Shown in pieces: positions 52,319 to 61,195 of a DNA stretch of 64,000 bases. Positions within the stretch are counted from its first letter, which is position 1; the number at the start of each line of letters is the position of its first letter. A program made the translations under genes and the position numbers. The stretch covers positions 337,312 to 401,311 of the forward strand of contig NZ_NPBJ01000003.1 of assembly GCF_002272075.1 (NCBI RefSeq), given 5' to 3'. The notes under the pieces are model-generated. The model was given only the letters and a program-made list of their open reading frames with translations. It made no database searches and had not been told where the DNA came from. Origin of the DNA: Terribacillus saccharophilus (GTDB lineage Bacteria > Bacillota > Bacilli > Bacillales > Amphibacillaceae).

Positions 52319-52843
52319 TTATAATTTATCCTTTTGAAAAGCGTCCATTCCCTTAATGATTTCTTTCGGTTCAATAGTGCTAATCACTACTGTTTGATAT
52401 TTTAAAGTCAACTCTATCCCTTGTTTCCCGCCCATTATGTAACCCGTTTCTCCTTTGAAATTCACACGATAACCCCAGCCGCCAAAACGCGTTAATGGAC
52501 TGTAGTTGATAGATCTATAATGTTTGATGTCCTTATACAAAAACTTCTTATAATGTAAATGGAACGGCATAAAGCGAATGTAAAGACCATCCTCATGCAC
52601 TTCGACAATCAGCTTTGTCCATTTAAGCATGATAAAAGGAAAAGCAATTCCGAAGATAATCCAAAATATAATTAAAACAGCATTTGAAGCAGGTTTATTA
52701 CCAATAGGAACTCCTAAGACGACTTGCTGAATGAAGCCGTACCACATCAATGCAGCAATAGATATTACTATCAGCCAGAGCAAAGGCTGCTTAGGTTTTT
52801 GGACTTCTTTGTAGATTACATTGTTTGCTACTATCTTAATCAC
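52319..52843 (-). CDS. DUF6141-type membrane protein
   Basis: A 174-residue protein with two spans (LLWLIVISIAALMWYGFI, AVLIIFWIIFGIAFPFIML). The domain after them has the GLYIRFMPFH, KDIKHYRSINYSPLTRFGGW and GKQGIELTLKYQTVVIST pattern I associate with DUF6141. Function unknown. GTG 52843 is the only in-frame start near AAGGAG but lies very close to it. It is convergent with the PH-like gene. Confidence 0.7.
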   Translation of the reverse strand: MIKIVANNVIYKEVQKPKQPLLWLIVISIAALMWYGFIQQVVLGVPIGNKPASNAVLIIFWIIFGIAFPFIMLKWTKLIVEVHEDGLYIRFMPFHLHYKKFLYKDIKHYRSINYSPLTRFGGWGYRVNFKGETGYIMGGKQGIELTLKYQTVVISTIEPKEIIKGMDAFQKDKL

Positions 52844-52910
52844 TCCTTAGCGAAACTTGAATAAACGAAAGTGTGCTGTTCAATAATCAACCCACTGATT
52901 GTAAAAAAAA

Positions 52911-53663
52911 TTATTCATTGATTAAGTCAATTAACTTTTTGACAGCATCATCTTCTCCAGGATTAACATAAACAAGCTCTGTATTATTGATAATGTTTTC
53001 AAGTTCTTCTCTCATTTTCCCTTCATCTAAGCCTTCTGGAGGGGAAGGTGCACCACCATACCAACGTCCTGGCAAAGGAACGTTGTACACATTAATCGAA
53101 CCATCTCCATTACTGCTATATGTTACAGATCCATCGACTATGCGAGAACCGCTTAGCTGAACAACATCTTCAGGGTAGCTGACAATAGGGAAATAATCTG
53201 GCTCTAGTGTTGTGCCAGCTGGAATTTTCCTTACATACAATCCGTCAATCTGCTGGTTTGGACCGAGCTGGAGCCACACTCGTGCGTATTCAATTTCCTC
53301 AACAGAATAACTAGCCAATAGATCATTTTCTTCATTTTCGTATGTATCAGTTGTATCTTTATCAGTTGTTGTTTCCTCAGAAGTATTAGGTTCTTCAGTT
53401 TCGGGCGCATCTGGAGTTATTTCTTCTGAATTATTAGATGCAGACGCAGATACTTCTCTCTTGGACTCCGATTCATCGTCAGTTTTATCTACTTGATCAT
53501 TTTCATTAGCTTCTTCATCTTGCTGATCAGATGCTGATGCAGTAGAAGTATCTGAAGAATCTTCTTTTGATTCTTCGTTGGTACTGTTGGTGCAGCCAAT
53601 AAGCACTAGAACTAACAAAAGCAGTACAGTGTACAAATACGGAAGCTTGCTAGGCTTCATCAT
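52911..53663 (-). CDS. Secreted lipoprotein with low-complexity linker
   Basis: A 250-residue lipoprotein: signal YTVLLLLVLVLIGC with the lipidated Cys at about residue 24. An acidic Ser/Thr/Glu/Asp-rich linker (about 28-112) would span the wall. The folded domain (about 115-250) has YARVWLQLGPNQQIDGLYVR, YSSNGDGSINVYNVPLPGRW and a helical tail. No family recognised. GGAATGATT precedes the ATG pair at 53663/53660. Single gene. Confidence 0.75.
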   Translation of the reverse strand: MMKPSKLPYLYTVLLLLVLVLIGCTNSTNEESKEDSSDTSTASASDQQDEEANENDQVDKTDDESESKREVSASASNNSEEITPDAPETEEPNTSEETTTDKDTTDTYENEENDLLASYSVEEIEYARVWLQLGPNQQIDGLYVRKIPAGTTLEPDYFPIVSYPEDVVQLSGSRIVDGSVTYSSNGDGSINVYNVPLPGRWYGGAPSPPEGLDEGKMREELENIINNTELVYVNPGEDDAVKKLIDLINE

Positions 53664-53725
53664 ATAATCATTCCTTTCTTTGTCATTTATATTGTAACGT
53701 CAATCAGAGGAAATAAGGAAGTTAA

Positions 53726-53767
53726 ATGGAATATTATGGTCAATTAAATATACCCACTGATTTGTAG
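53726..53767 (+). other. 13-codon ORF followed by an orphan terminator
   Basis: ATG 53726 lies five bases after AAGGAAG and encodes MEYYGQLNIPTDL then TAG. A strong terminator follows 20 bases later. It could be a leader peptide or simply chance. The remainder of 53664-54122 is AT-rich with nothing else identified. Confidence 0.25.
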
Positions 53768-53785
53768 AGGCAAATACCTTACTTG

Positions 53786-53824
53786 GAAAAACCCTAAAAC
53801 AAAGAGTTTTAGGGTTTTTCTTTT
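53786..53824. terminator. Strong terminator with no gene on its 5' side
   Basis: AAAAACCCTAAAAC and GTTTTAGGGTTTTT pair around AAAGA, with T tracts in both directions. It lies between the start of the divergent lipoprotein gene and nupC, so it ends an unseen plus-strand transcript or shields nupC. Confidence 0.75.
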
Positions 53825-54137
53825 AGCCATTTTTCTGATTGAATAAATAATTTTAATAAATTAGTTAAGAGTATTTTAGGAAAAATGTAAATAATAGAAC
53901 TACTTATAAAAGAGTTATCATGCATTGTTATATATGTAATAATAGATGCTAATATTTAGCGTTAAGTTAGCTTATAAAACAGATTAAATGTTAATCAGGT
54001 ATTTATAATAAAAATTTTAACAATTTGTAATGGGCGGGGGTTTTTCTCTGCTTTTATTATAAGAAGATTAAAATTGAACAAAGCTAAGTAAATTACACTG
54101 TTGCCATTGTGGTTCTGCAGAGTTGGAGGTTAAGGAA

Positions 54138-55313
54138 TTGTCTATTGTTATTGGGATTTTAGGAATACTTGTTTTAATTGCTGTTGCTTGGGCTATGTCA
54201 AACGACAAAAAGAATATCAATTATAGAGCTGTCGGTGTCATGCTAGTTGTCCAGCTTATTTTAGGCTGGTTCTTGTTGAATACTTCCATTGGCAGAACGA
54301 TCATCAAGAAAATTGTAGATGTATTTACCAAAGTACTGTCATTTGGTCATGAAGGAATTGCATTCATATTGGGTGACTTATCCGAAAAGGGTTATTTCTT
54401 CATTGACGTTCTTCTGATGATTATTTTTGTATCTGCATTATTATCCATTTTAACTTATACCAAAATACTTTCATTCGCAATCAAGTATATAGGTGGTTTC
54501 GTTTCCAAAATAACAGGGCTTCCGAAGATTGAATCATTCGTTGCCGTAAATTCCATGATTTTTGGTAACACAACGGCAATTCTATCTGTAAAGTCGCAAA
54601 TTCACAAGCTTAGCCCGAACCGTTTATTTATTGTCGCAAGTTCATCACTAGTAGCTGTATCTTGTTCGACTCTTGGAGCGTATTTGCAGCTGATTCCTGC
54701 TGAATATGTCCTAGTGGCACTGCCATTGAACGTTTTCTCAGGTCTGATTTTATCTTCCATTGTAGCTCCGGTAACAAGTGAAGAAGATCTCGAAATTGAT
54801 GTGAAAGAAATGAATAATGAAAAATCATTCTTTGAAGCTATCGGTAATGGCACTATTTTAGGCGGTAAAACTGCTCTTATCGTAGGAGCAATGCTACTTA
54901 CGTATATGGCTTTACTTGCAATGGTTAACTTCATTTTGGATGGCATTGTGGGGATGACATTCCAGGAGCTAATAGGTTATGTATTTGCACCGGTAGCATT
55001 TATCATGGGAATCCCAACATCTGAAATTCTGAATGCAGGGTCCATCATGGGAACGAAAGTAGCTGCTAACGAATTTGTAGCAATCACTGATTTTGTCAAA
55101 ATACTACCTGACATGTCCACGAAAACTGTAGGTATTGTGTCAGCTTACTTGATTTCATTCGCAAACTTCTCATCCATTGGAATGATCTTAGGAACTGTAC
55201 AAGCAATAGATCAAAAACAGGCAAGCCTGCTGGCTAAAGTCGGCTTCAAGGTTCTGCTGGTTGCTACAATGGGATCTATCTTGACTGGTACGATTGTGGG
55301 GCTATTCCTCTAA
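54138..55313 (+). CDS. nupC: NupC-family nucleoside transporter
   Basis: A 391-residue concentrative nucleoside transporter (CNT). LLNTSIGRTIIKKIVDVFTK, SFVAVNSMIFGNTTAILSVK (about residues 136-155), GTILGGKTALIVGAML and EFVAITDF (about 312) are family landmarks; eight or so spans. TTG 54138 is placed eight bases after GGAGG and aligns with NupC starts; the frame continues upstream to 54123 within the ribosome site. Imports nucleosides with protons. A terminator follows. Confidence 0.92.
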   Translation: MSIVIGILGILVLIAVAWAMSNDKKNINYRAVGVMLVVQLILGWFLLNTSIGRTIIKKIVDVFTKVLSFGHEGIAFILGDLSEKGYFFIDVLLMIIFVSALLSILTYTKILSFAIKYIGGFVSKITGLPKIESFVAVNSMIFGNTTAILSVKSQIHKLSPNRLFIVASSSLVAVSCSTLGAYLQLIPAEYVLVALPLNVFSGLILSSIVAPVTSEEDLEIDVKEMNNEKSFFEAIGNGTILGGKTALIVGAMLLTYMALLAMVNFILDGIVGMTFQELIGYVFAPVAFIMGIPTSEILNAGSIMGTKVAANEFVAITDFVKILPDMSTKTVGIVSAYLISFANFSSIGMILGTVQAIDQKQASLLAKVGFKVLLVATMGSILTGTIVGLFL

Positions 55314-55349
55314 CGGCGCCTTTGTTTTTCACAAAGTCTCTTAAAGAGA

Positions 55350-55392
55350 TAAAGAAGACTGTACACTAAGTGGGTGTACAGTCTTCTTTAAT
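55350..55392. terminator. Bidirectional terminator, nupC (+) / lysR-type gene (-)
   Basis: A perfect 16-bp stem: AAAGAAGACTGTACAC (55351-55366) with GTGTACAGTCTTCTTT (about 55374-55389). One of the strongest hairpins in the window. Confidence 0.9.
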
Positions 55393-55471
55393 TTGATTTC
55401 CTCGTTTACGTAATCTTCTCCAATCACAACCACGGCAGCATATGACTATTTCCTGTTCTATTGAACGTCTA

Positions 55472-56365
55472 TCAGCTTGATAATTCTGCTTGAATTGCCT
55501 TAAGAAACAAATCGGAAGCTGCAGAGAAAACCTGATGCTTTTTCCAAACAATTTTTAAACCGGACTCAAGTCTAGGCTCAAGAGGCTTAAAACAGAGATT
55601 GCTATCTTCTGACGTGTTCACTATCTTATCCAGAGTGATTGCGTAACCGATGCCTTCTTCCACCATAATGCTGGCATTGTACGCCAGATTATATGTAGTA
55701 ACGACATTTAACTTATCCAGATTTTCACCGAACCAATCTGCAAATTCATTCTTTGAATAAGTCTGATTCATGGCCTGTTTTGAACAGATTAGCGGTAGAT
55801 GTATTAAATCTGCTGCATGAATGGTAGCTTGCTCTGCCAGTGGACTGTCTTTTCTCATCACAACTCCCCAAAGATCTTTGGCAGGAATGTTCAGATAGTT
55901 ATATTTTGACAGATTAGCGGGCTCAATCAGAATACCGAAATCAAGCATTCCTTTGTTTAGCCGATCCGTCACATCTTCTTCATTTCCACTGTGTATGTGA
56001 TACCGGACATTAGGGTAACTTACCTGCAATTTTTTTAGTATCCGTGCAATTTGCCTCATGGCGTCTGTTTCTCCGCCGCCGATATAAACATCTCCACTTA
56101 CTGTTTCTTTCATCGAATGAAATTCAGTCTTTAACTTATCAGCCATATAGACAATTTCTTCAGCTCTCTTTTTCAGGAGAATTCCTTCATTAGTGAGGGA
56201 GATACTGTGGCTGCTTCGGATAAATAGTTTCTTTCCTAAATCCAGTTCTAAATCTTTTAGTTGCCGGGATAAGGTTGGCTGTGTAACATGCAGAAAATTA
56301 GCAGCCTTAGTAATGCTTCCTTCTCGTGCCACTGTAAGGAAATAACGCAGTACTCTTAATTCCAT
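55472..56365 (-). CDS. LysR-family transcriptional regulator
   Basis: A 297-residue regulator. The N-terminal winged HTH MELRVLRYFLTVAREGSITK, then AANFLHVTQPTLSRQLKDLE, is canonical. The co-inducer domain (about 90-297) starts SGDVYIGGGETDAMRQIA. GGAGGCAT precedes ATG 56365. Divergent from a broken SDR gene and the Bcr/CflA exporter, which it presumably controls through the site at 56407. Confidence 0.93.
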   Translation of the reverse strand: MELRVLRYFLTVAREGSITKAANFLHVTQPTLSRQLKDLELDLGKKLFIRSSHSISLTNEGILLKKRAEEIVYMADKLKTEFHSMKETVSGDVYIGGGETDAMRQIARILKKLQVSYPNVRYHIHSGNEEDVTDRLNKGMLDFGILIEPANLSKYNYLNIPAKDLWGVVMRKDSPLAEQATIHAADLIHLPLICSKQAMNQTYSKNEFADWFGENLDKLNVVTTYNLAYNASIMVEEGIGYAITLDKIVNTSEDSNLCFKPLEPRLESGLKIVWKKHQVFSAASDLFLKAIQAELSS

Positions 56366-56406
56366 ATCTGATGCCTCCTTATGAAGTCTAGTATATATAA
56401 ATAGAA

Positions 56407-56421
56407 ATGCTTAGCAAGCAT
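56407..56421. promoter_or_regulatory. Candidate LysR-type binding site
   Basis: ATGCTTAGCAAGCAT is a perfect 6-3-6 inverted repeat with the T-N11-A pattern of LysR sites, 42 bases upstream of the regulator start. Confidence 0.5.
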
Positions 56422-56513
56422 ATCAAGAAATGAGATATAAGTATTTGTTATAAATATGAGTCCTATCTAAAATATGTATGAGAGGTTAAACGGCATTAGG
56501 AGGGATGATTTAT

Positions 56514-57252
56514 TTGATAAACATTCAAGACAAAGTCGTTGTAATCATGGGCGCATAAAGTGGAATAGGAGAAGCAACAACCAGGAAGCTGGCAGAAGAA
56601 GGGGCAAAATTAGTGATTGCTGCTCGGCGTGAAGAACGCTTGGAAGCTATTGCGAATGCATTGCCAAGCGCAGATATTTCTATTGCAGTAGCAGATGTCA
56701 CGAAAGAAGAAGTAGTACAAGCGGTTATCGACCTGGCAGTTGAGAAACACGGTCGTATTGATGTGCCTATCTAATAACGCTGGAATCATGCCAACAGCAT
56801 TACTCTCCGAAAAACGCTTTAATGAATGGAGACAGATGATAGACATCAATATCATGGGTGTTTTAAATGGTATCGCTGCCGTGTTACCGATCATGCAGAA
56901 AAAACAATCCGGACAGATTGTTACGACTGACTCTGTAGCTGGTCACGTGGTATTCCAGCAAGGTACTATTTATTGCGGAACGAAGTTTGTTGTTCGCGCC
57001 ATAATGGAAGGGTTGCGGCAAGAGGAACGTGAAAGTAATATTCGCAGCACGCTTATTTCTCCAGGAACAGTAGACACAGAGCTTCACACAACGATAAATG
57101 ACCCGGAGAGAAGGGCATGGGTAGTGAATCTTCAGCGCACTGACGGATTAAAAGCAAGTGATGTAGCTGATGCAGTTGCTTATGCAATAGGCACACCTGA
57201 ATCGGCAGCAGTAAATGAGGTAATCATTCGCCCAACTAAGCAAGTCGGCTAA
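56514..57252 (+). pseudogene. Short-chain dehydrogenase, broken by a stop and a frameshift
   Basis: TTG 56514 after AGGAGGG starts INIQDKVVVIMGA, then TAA (56556-56558) replaces a codon of the GASSGIGE motif. Reading goes on as SGIGEATTRKLAEEGAKLVI to about 56765, where one extra base shifts the frame. The rest (IMPTALLSEKRFNEWRQMID to the end, including YCGTKFVVRAI) is intact. So the cofactor motif is interrupted and the halves are out of frame. An ATG-initiated ORF from 56740 exists but lacks the Rossmann half. Recently inactivated, since the remainder is well conserved. Confidence 0.85.
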
Positions 57253-57349
57253 AAAGCATAAACTGGGTTTTGAATTTAAGAAATTGCCCTAACCTTAGTA
57301 GCATTTTTTTATTTAGCGCAAGATTGCGTGTCAAAGGAGCTATGAATAA

Positions 57350-58558
57350 ATGGAATATAAAAAGCAAAATAATTATTTTAGAACCGCTCTGCTGTTAGCT
57401 GTATTTTCAGCACTAGGACCATTCACTGTAGATATGTATCTTTCCTCGCTGCCGGAAATGATGAATGACTTTAATACAACGGCTTCGTTAATTCAAGCGA
57501 GCCTAACGGCCAGTTTGTTAGGTTTAGGTTTGGGACAGCTTGTTGCAGGCCCTCTAAGTGATGTTCATGGCAGGCGTAAGCCTTTGCTAATATCAATGCT
57601 TCTCTACTTTTTAGTTTCTATAGCATGTGCATTCGCGCCAAACATCGGAATGTTTATTGTTTTGCGCTTCTTTCAAGGATTTGTTGCTTCCGCAGGACTC
57701 GTTATATCTCGTGCGATTGTTCGTGATTGTTACAGTGGAGTAGAAATGGTCAAATTCATGGCACTTCTGACGATGATTAGCAATGTAGCTCCATTAATTT
57801 CTCCTACTGCAGGAAGTGCGGTGACTACGTTCACTTCATGGATTGGAGTGTTTATTTTTCTAGGGATTTTAGGGCTCATTCTAACAGGCATAGCCACATG
57901 GGGAATAAAAGAAAGCCTGCATGCTGAGCAGCGTGTTCCAAGCAATTTCAAGGAACTATTAAGAAACTACAGTTCTTTGATTCGAGATCGGAGCTTTATG
58001 GGCTATGCGCTTGTCAATGGCATATTGTTCTCCGGTGTGTTCGCCTATGTTTCCGGGACTCCATTTATATATCAGAATATGTATGATATTTCGCCTCAAC
58101 TGTTTTCAGTACTTTTTGCCTTAAATGGACTTGGAATTATTTTGGGATCACAGCTAGTGAAATGGCTTTCAGAAAAGATGGATGAACATCGTATATTTCG
58201 AATCGGACTGCTGATAGCTTTCATCACTACTGCGCTCATCTTGATTATCGTGCTAATTCACGGATCATTCATTACTTTGTTCCTGGCAATCTTCTTATTT
58301 GCAGTAGCCATTGGAATAATTGCACCGGTTTCCTTTACTTTGGCCATGGAGTCACAAGGGCACATTGCAGGAAGTGCGGCCGCAGTATTAGGTAGTCTCC
58401 AATTTGCATTAGGAGCCATCACTTCTCCTTTAGTAGGTATTGCTGGAGAAGATTCTGCTGTACCCTTCGGAATAACAATTTTTATGACTAGTATACTTGC
58501 GGTTATCTTCTACATCACATTGGTGAGAAGGTCATCTGCAATTTCACGAAATATGTAA
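57350..58558 (+). CDS. Bcr/CflA-family drug exporter (MFS)
   Basis: A 402-residue MFS protein with 12 predicted spans. FTVDMYLSSLPEMMNDF (about residues 25-41) and GPLSDVHGRRKPLL (about 68-81, the loop 2-3 motif A) are typical of Bcr/CflA multidrug exporters, as are RFFQGFVASAGLVISRAIVR (about 106-125) and the ISP-x-x-G segment. ATG 57350 is 10 bases from GGAG; a nearer ATG (57342) is out of frame and stops early. Follows the broken SDR; likely LysR-regulated. Confidence 0.92.
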   Translation: MEYKKQNNYFRTALLLAVFSALGPFTVDMYLSSLPEMMNDFNTTASLIQASLTASLLGLGLGQLVAGPLSDVHGRRKPLLISMLLYFLVSIACAFAPNIGMFIVLRFFQGFVASAGLVISRAIVRDCYSGVEMVKFMALLTMISNVAPLISPTAGSAVTTFTSWIGVFIFLGILGLILTGIATWGIKESLHAEQRVPSNFKELLRNYSSLIRDRSFMGYALVNGILFSGVFAYVSGTPFIYQNMYDISPQLFSVLFALNGLGIILGSQLVKWLSEKMDEHRIFRIGLLIAFITTALILIIVLIHGSFITLFLAIFLFAVAIGIIAPVSFTLAMESQGHIAGSAAAVLGSLQFALGAITSPLVGIAGEDSAVPFGITIFMTSILAVIFYITLVRRSSAISRNM

Positions 58559-58678
58559 CTTTAGTTACCTCAATTCCGCATTTATAGAGAGCAATGCTAA
58601 GGTCTTTTAATTAGATCATTATCATTAGGGGCCGCTATGATAACCCAATGAGGTTTTTCGCACCTGCTGAACAAAAAT

Positions 58679-58726
58679 AGAGAAGAGGCAAGGTCTTTGT
58701 AGAAACCTTGCCTCTTCTCTGTTTTG
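58679..58726. terminator. Shared terminator, exporter (+) / GSP26-like gene (-)
   Basis: AGAGAAGAGGCAAGGT pairs perfectly with ACCTTGCCTCTTCTCT around a short loop; T tracts on both strands. Confidence 0.9.
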
Positions 58727-58731
58727 GGCTG

Positions 58732-59211
58732 TTATTTTTTCAATTCAACCGTTTCATTAATATCTGTCGATTTTGCACTTTGCCCAGTCATACGTTTATA
58801 CATAAAGGCAATTTTCTTCGTGAAATTACCGGTATCCCAATATTCAGCTGCTTCCGCTTGTATCTTTATCAAGACAACATCAGGACTATCATACGAAGTT
58901 TGCATGATTTTCTCATATGCTTTGCTCCACAATTCCTTTTTCTTCTCTAAATCCGAAACGATTTCCGCGCTTCCACGAATGGAAACATAGGATTTACCTG
59001 CATAAGCCACATTAACATCTTGCTCATGTAGAATCTCTTCATATTTATCAGTCTCTTTTTTAGTGAAAAACCACAAGTCACCATCAAACTCTACTTCTTG
59101 TGTTTTCATAGGGCGAGATACAAGTCCTTCTTCCGTAACGGTAGTCAGCATCGCAGTGTCTATGTCTTTGATTAACTCTCTTACCGTTTCCATTTCTTCT
59201 TGTTTCAACAT
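58732..59211 (-). CDS. Pyridoxamine 5'-phosphate oxidase-like protein (general stress protein 26 type)
   Basis: A 159-residue FMN-binding split-barrel protein, like YdaG/GSP26: TAMLTTVTEEGLVSRPMKTQ, then DGDLWFFTKKETDKYEEI, NVAYAGKSYVSIRGSAEIV and WSKAYEKIM. ATG 59211 is chosen over GTG 59220 because GGTGG lies just before it. In B. subtilis the family is sigma-B-controlled; I looked for a sigma-B promoter here and found none convincing. 59212-59485 otherwise shows nothing. Confidence 0.9.
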   Translation of the reverse strand: MLKQEEMETVRELIKDIDTAMLTTVTEEGLVSRPMKTQEVEFDGDLWFFTKKETDKYEEILHEQDVNVAYAGKSYVSIRGSAEIVSDLEKKKELWSKAYEKIMQTSYDSPDVVLIKIQAEAAEYWDTGNFTKKIAFMYKRMTGQSAKSTDINETVELKK

Positions 59212-59485
59212 TTCCACCACCTAAGTAATAGTTTATAGAGGTATATTACCCTTACCATCAATTTTTATGCGTTAATAAGGGTCTATTAAACTAAAAGCAA
59301 ACTCGGGTTAAAACTGATTAACTGAGGTAAGAATTCTAATAGTTTGGTTGTACTTTATACTAGCTATATATAGTCTATATACGTGTATCTACAGAAAAAG
59401 ATGGACAAGTTTCCTCCCATACGACCTGTAGTAGGAGGGAGCACCTAATAATCCGTTAGTATCTAAAGTCGTGTAAAAAACAAAC

Positions 59486-59513
59486 AAAAACGACCCTCGT
59501 CAGGGCCGTTTTC
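59486..59513 (-). terminator. Terminator of the osmoprotectant operon
   Basis: On the minus strand, AAACGGCCCT and AGGGTCGTTT pair around GACG, followed by TTGTTTG. Confidence 0.8.
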
Positions 59514-60413
59514 TCAGTTTTTCAGCAGATCATTTGCTTCTAGGAAATCCTTGGCTACACGTTCTACACTTTTTTGTTCAATATCCACTTGATAGTTCAA
59601 TTCCCGTAAGGAATCGTCGGTCAATGCTTTCTGTAGCGGCTCAAGTATTTCAGTTAATTCTGGATGCTCATCTAACGTGTCTTGATTGATAGAGGCAGCC
59701 AGGTTGTAGGACGGGAAAAATTCCTGATCATCTTCAAGAATTTTTAATCCGAGTGATTTGATTTGCGGATCGGTGGAAAACCCTTCGGACACATCGATTT
59801 CGTCATTATTCAGCGCGGAATAGTAAAGACCAATCTCCATTTCCCGGATGTTTGAATCAGGAACATGGAAGCCGTAATGCTCCTCTAAACCTGGCATCCC
59901 ATCCTGACGATTAGCGAATTCGGTTTCCATCCCAAAGCTAAGTTCATCTGGGTTATCCTCCACGTAAGAAGCTAAATCGCTGATTGTATCAATACCCAGC
60001 TCATCTGCTCTTTCTTGTTTCATAGCGAGCACATAGACATTATTGGCATCGGTCAAATTTGTCCATGCTACACCGTTTTCTTTATCAAGCTTCTGGATGG
60101 TTTCCATAGCTTCGATCTTATCGACTACTGGATCCACACCTAAATAGGATACCAGTGCTGTACCTACATATTCCCATGTCATATCGACTTGCTGCGTTTC
60201 AATTGCTTGACGCATCGCGGATGAACCGAGATTCTGAATTTCTTCTACGTTATAACCGTTATCCTCCAATATGAAGGTTGTCATTTTGGCTAGAAGCAGC
60301 TGCTCTGTAAAGGTCTTGGCTCCGACTGTGATATTTTTCCCGCCGGGACTGCACGAGCTTAACACTAGTAATATAGATGTTAATAAAACAAATAGAGATA
60401 ATCGTTTTTTCAT
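59514..60413 (-). CDS. Osmoprotectant ABC transporter substrate-binding lipoprotein
   Basis: A 299-residue OpuAC/OpuCC/OsmX-type lipoprotein: signal LFVLLTSILLVLSSC with lipobox Cys at about residue 21, then ITVGAKTFTEQLLLAKMTTF (about 29-48), a VDMTWEYVGTALVSYLG loop (about 77-93) and SEGFSTDPQIKSLGLKIL. It would deliver betaine, choline or related ligands to the permeases. Last gene of a four-gene minus-strand operon. It resembles the C-terminal half of the OpuF-type fusion at 31732. Confidence 0.92.
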   Translation of the reverse strand: MKKRLSLFVLLTSILLVLSSCSPGGKNITVGAKTFTEQLLLAKMTTFILEDNGYNVEEIQNLGSSAMRQAIETQQVDMTWEYVGTALVSYLGVDPVVDKIEAMETIQKLDKENGVAWTNLTDANNVYVLAMKQERADELGIDTISDLASYVEDNPDELSFGMETEFANRQDGMPGLEEHYGFHVPDSNIREMEIGLYYSALNNDEIDVSEGFSTDPQIKSLGLKILEDDQEFFPSYNLAASINQDTLDEHPELTEILEPLQKALTDDSLRELNYQVDIEQKSVERVAKDFLEANDLLKN

Positions 60414-60432
60414 AACCTCTGGTATCCTTTCT

Positions 60433-61182
60433 TTATGCGTTTTGTGCTTTCCTGGCTAGACGAAGCCCTTTTGGCACCAAAGCAAACTGCAGCCATTTGA
60501 ACAAGTAATCAATCAGGATGGCCAACAAGGTGACAGGGACGGCGCCAGACATCAGAAAGGCGTTATCAAATAGACGGATACCGGTGAATATCCATACACC
60601 TAGACCGCCAGCACCGACAAGGTAGGCGAGGGCAGCGGTCCCGATATTGATGACCAATGCTGTTCGAACACCTGCAATGATCGACGTGAGTGCATTCGGC
60701 AGCTCGATTTTCCAGAGGATTTGAGCATTTGTGAGTCCCATTCCTTTGGCTGCATCGATCATGTTGTCATCAACGGAATCGATGCCTGCAATCGTATTCT
60801 GCAGAATTGGAAGCAGGGAATAGACGAATAAGGCAACTACTGCTGCGCTGATTCCGATACCTAGGAAGCCCATAGCCAGTGCAAGCACAGCTAAGCTCGG
60901 AATCGTCTGACCGAGATTCGCTATTCCGACAATCAGCCATTCCGATTTACGGAATTTAGGCCTAGTAACGAAAATGCCGAGTGGTACAGCAATCAGCACA
61001 GCAGCAGCTCCTGAAAGCAGCACGATTGTAATATGCTCACCGAGTAAGCGCAGGAAAGTATCCGGCTGTTCCCAAATCGTACTGAACATATTATTGGAGA
61101 ATGCCCAAATAAAGAATGCAACGAGCAATGCCCAGAAGATAAGCTTGATAAACAGGGCGATCGTTTTGTTTTTTCGTTCCAT
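60433..61182 (-). CDS. Osmoprotectant ABC transporter permease
   Basis: A 249-residue permease of the OpuCB/OsmW type. Spans start at LFIKLIFWALLVAFFIWAF; the ATPase-coupling motif is D-A-A-K-G-M-G-L-T-N-A-Q-I-L-W-K-I-E-L-P (about residues 136-155). ATG 61182 follows AAGGGGGCAG; the longer frame overlaps the ATPase gene. It starts 13 bases after the ATPase stop. Confidence 0.92.
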   Translation of the reverse strand: MERKNKTIALFIKLIFWALLVAFFIWAFSNNMFSTIWEQPDTFLRLLGEHITIVLLSGAAAVLIAVPLGIFVTRPKFRKSEWLIVGIANLGQTIPSLAVLALAMGFLGIGISAAVVALFVYSLLPILQNTIAGIDSVDDNMIDAAKGMGLTNAQILWKIELPNALTSIIAGVRTALVINIGTAALAYLVGAGGLGVWIFTGIRLFDNAFLMSGAVPVTLLAILIDYLFKWLQFALVPKGLRLARKAQNA

Positions 61183-61195
61183 GATTACTGCCCCC

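Noticed and set aside
51833..52843. PH-like protein and DUF6141 protein as a bacteriocin immunity module
   Set aside because: No precursor peptide, modification enzyme or dedicated exporter in the neighbourhood.
59212..59330. Sigma-B promoter for the GSP26-like gene
   Set aside because: GGGTAA is present on the minus strand, but no GTTT-type -35 lies at a usable distance.
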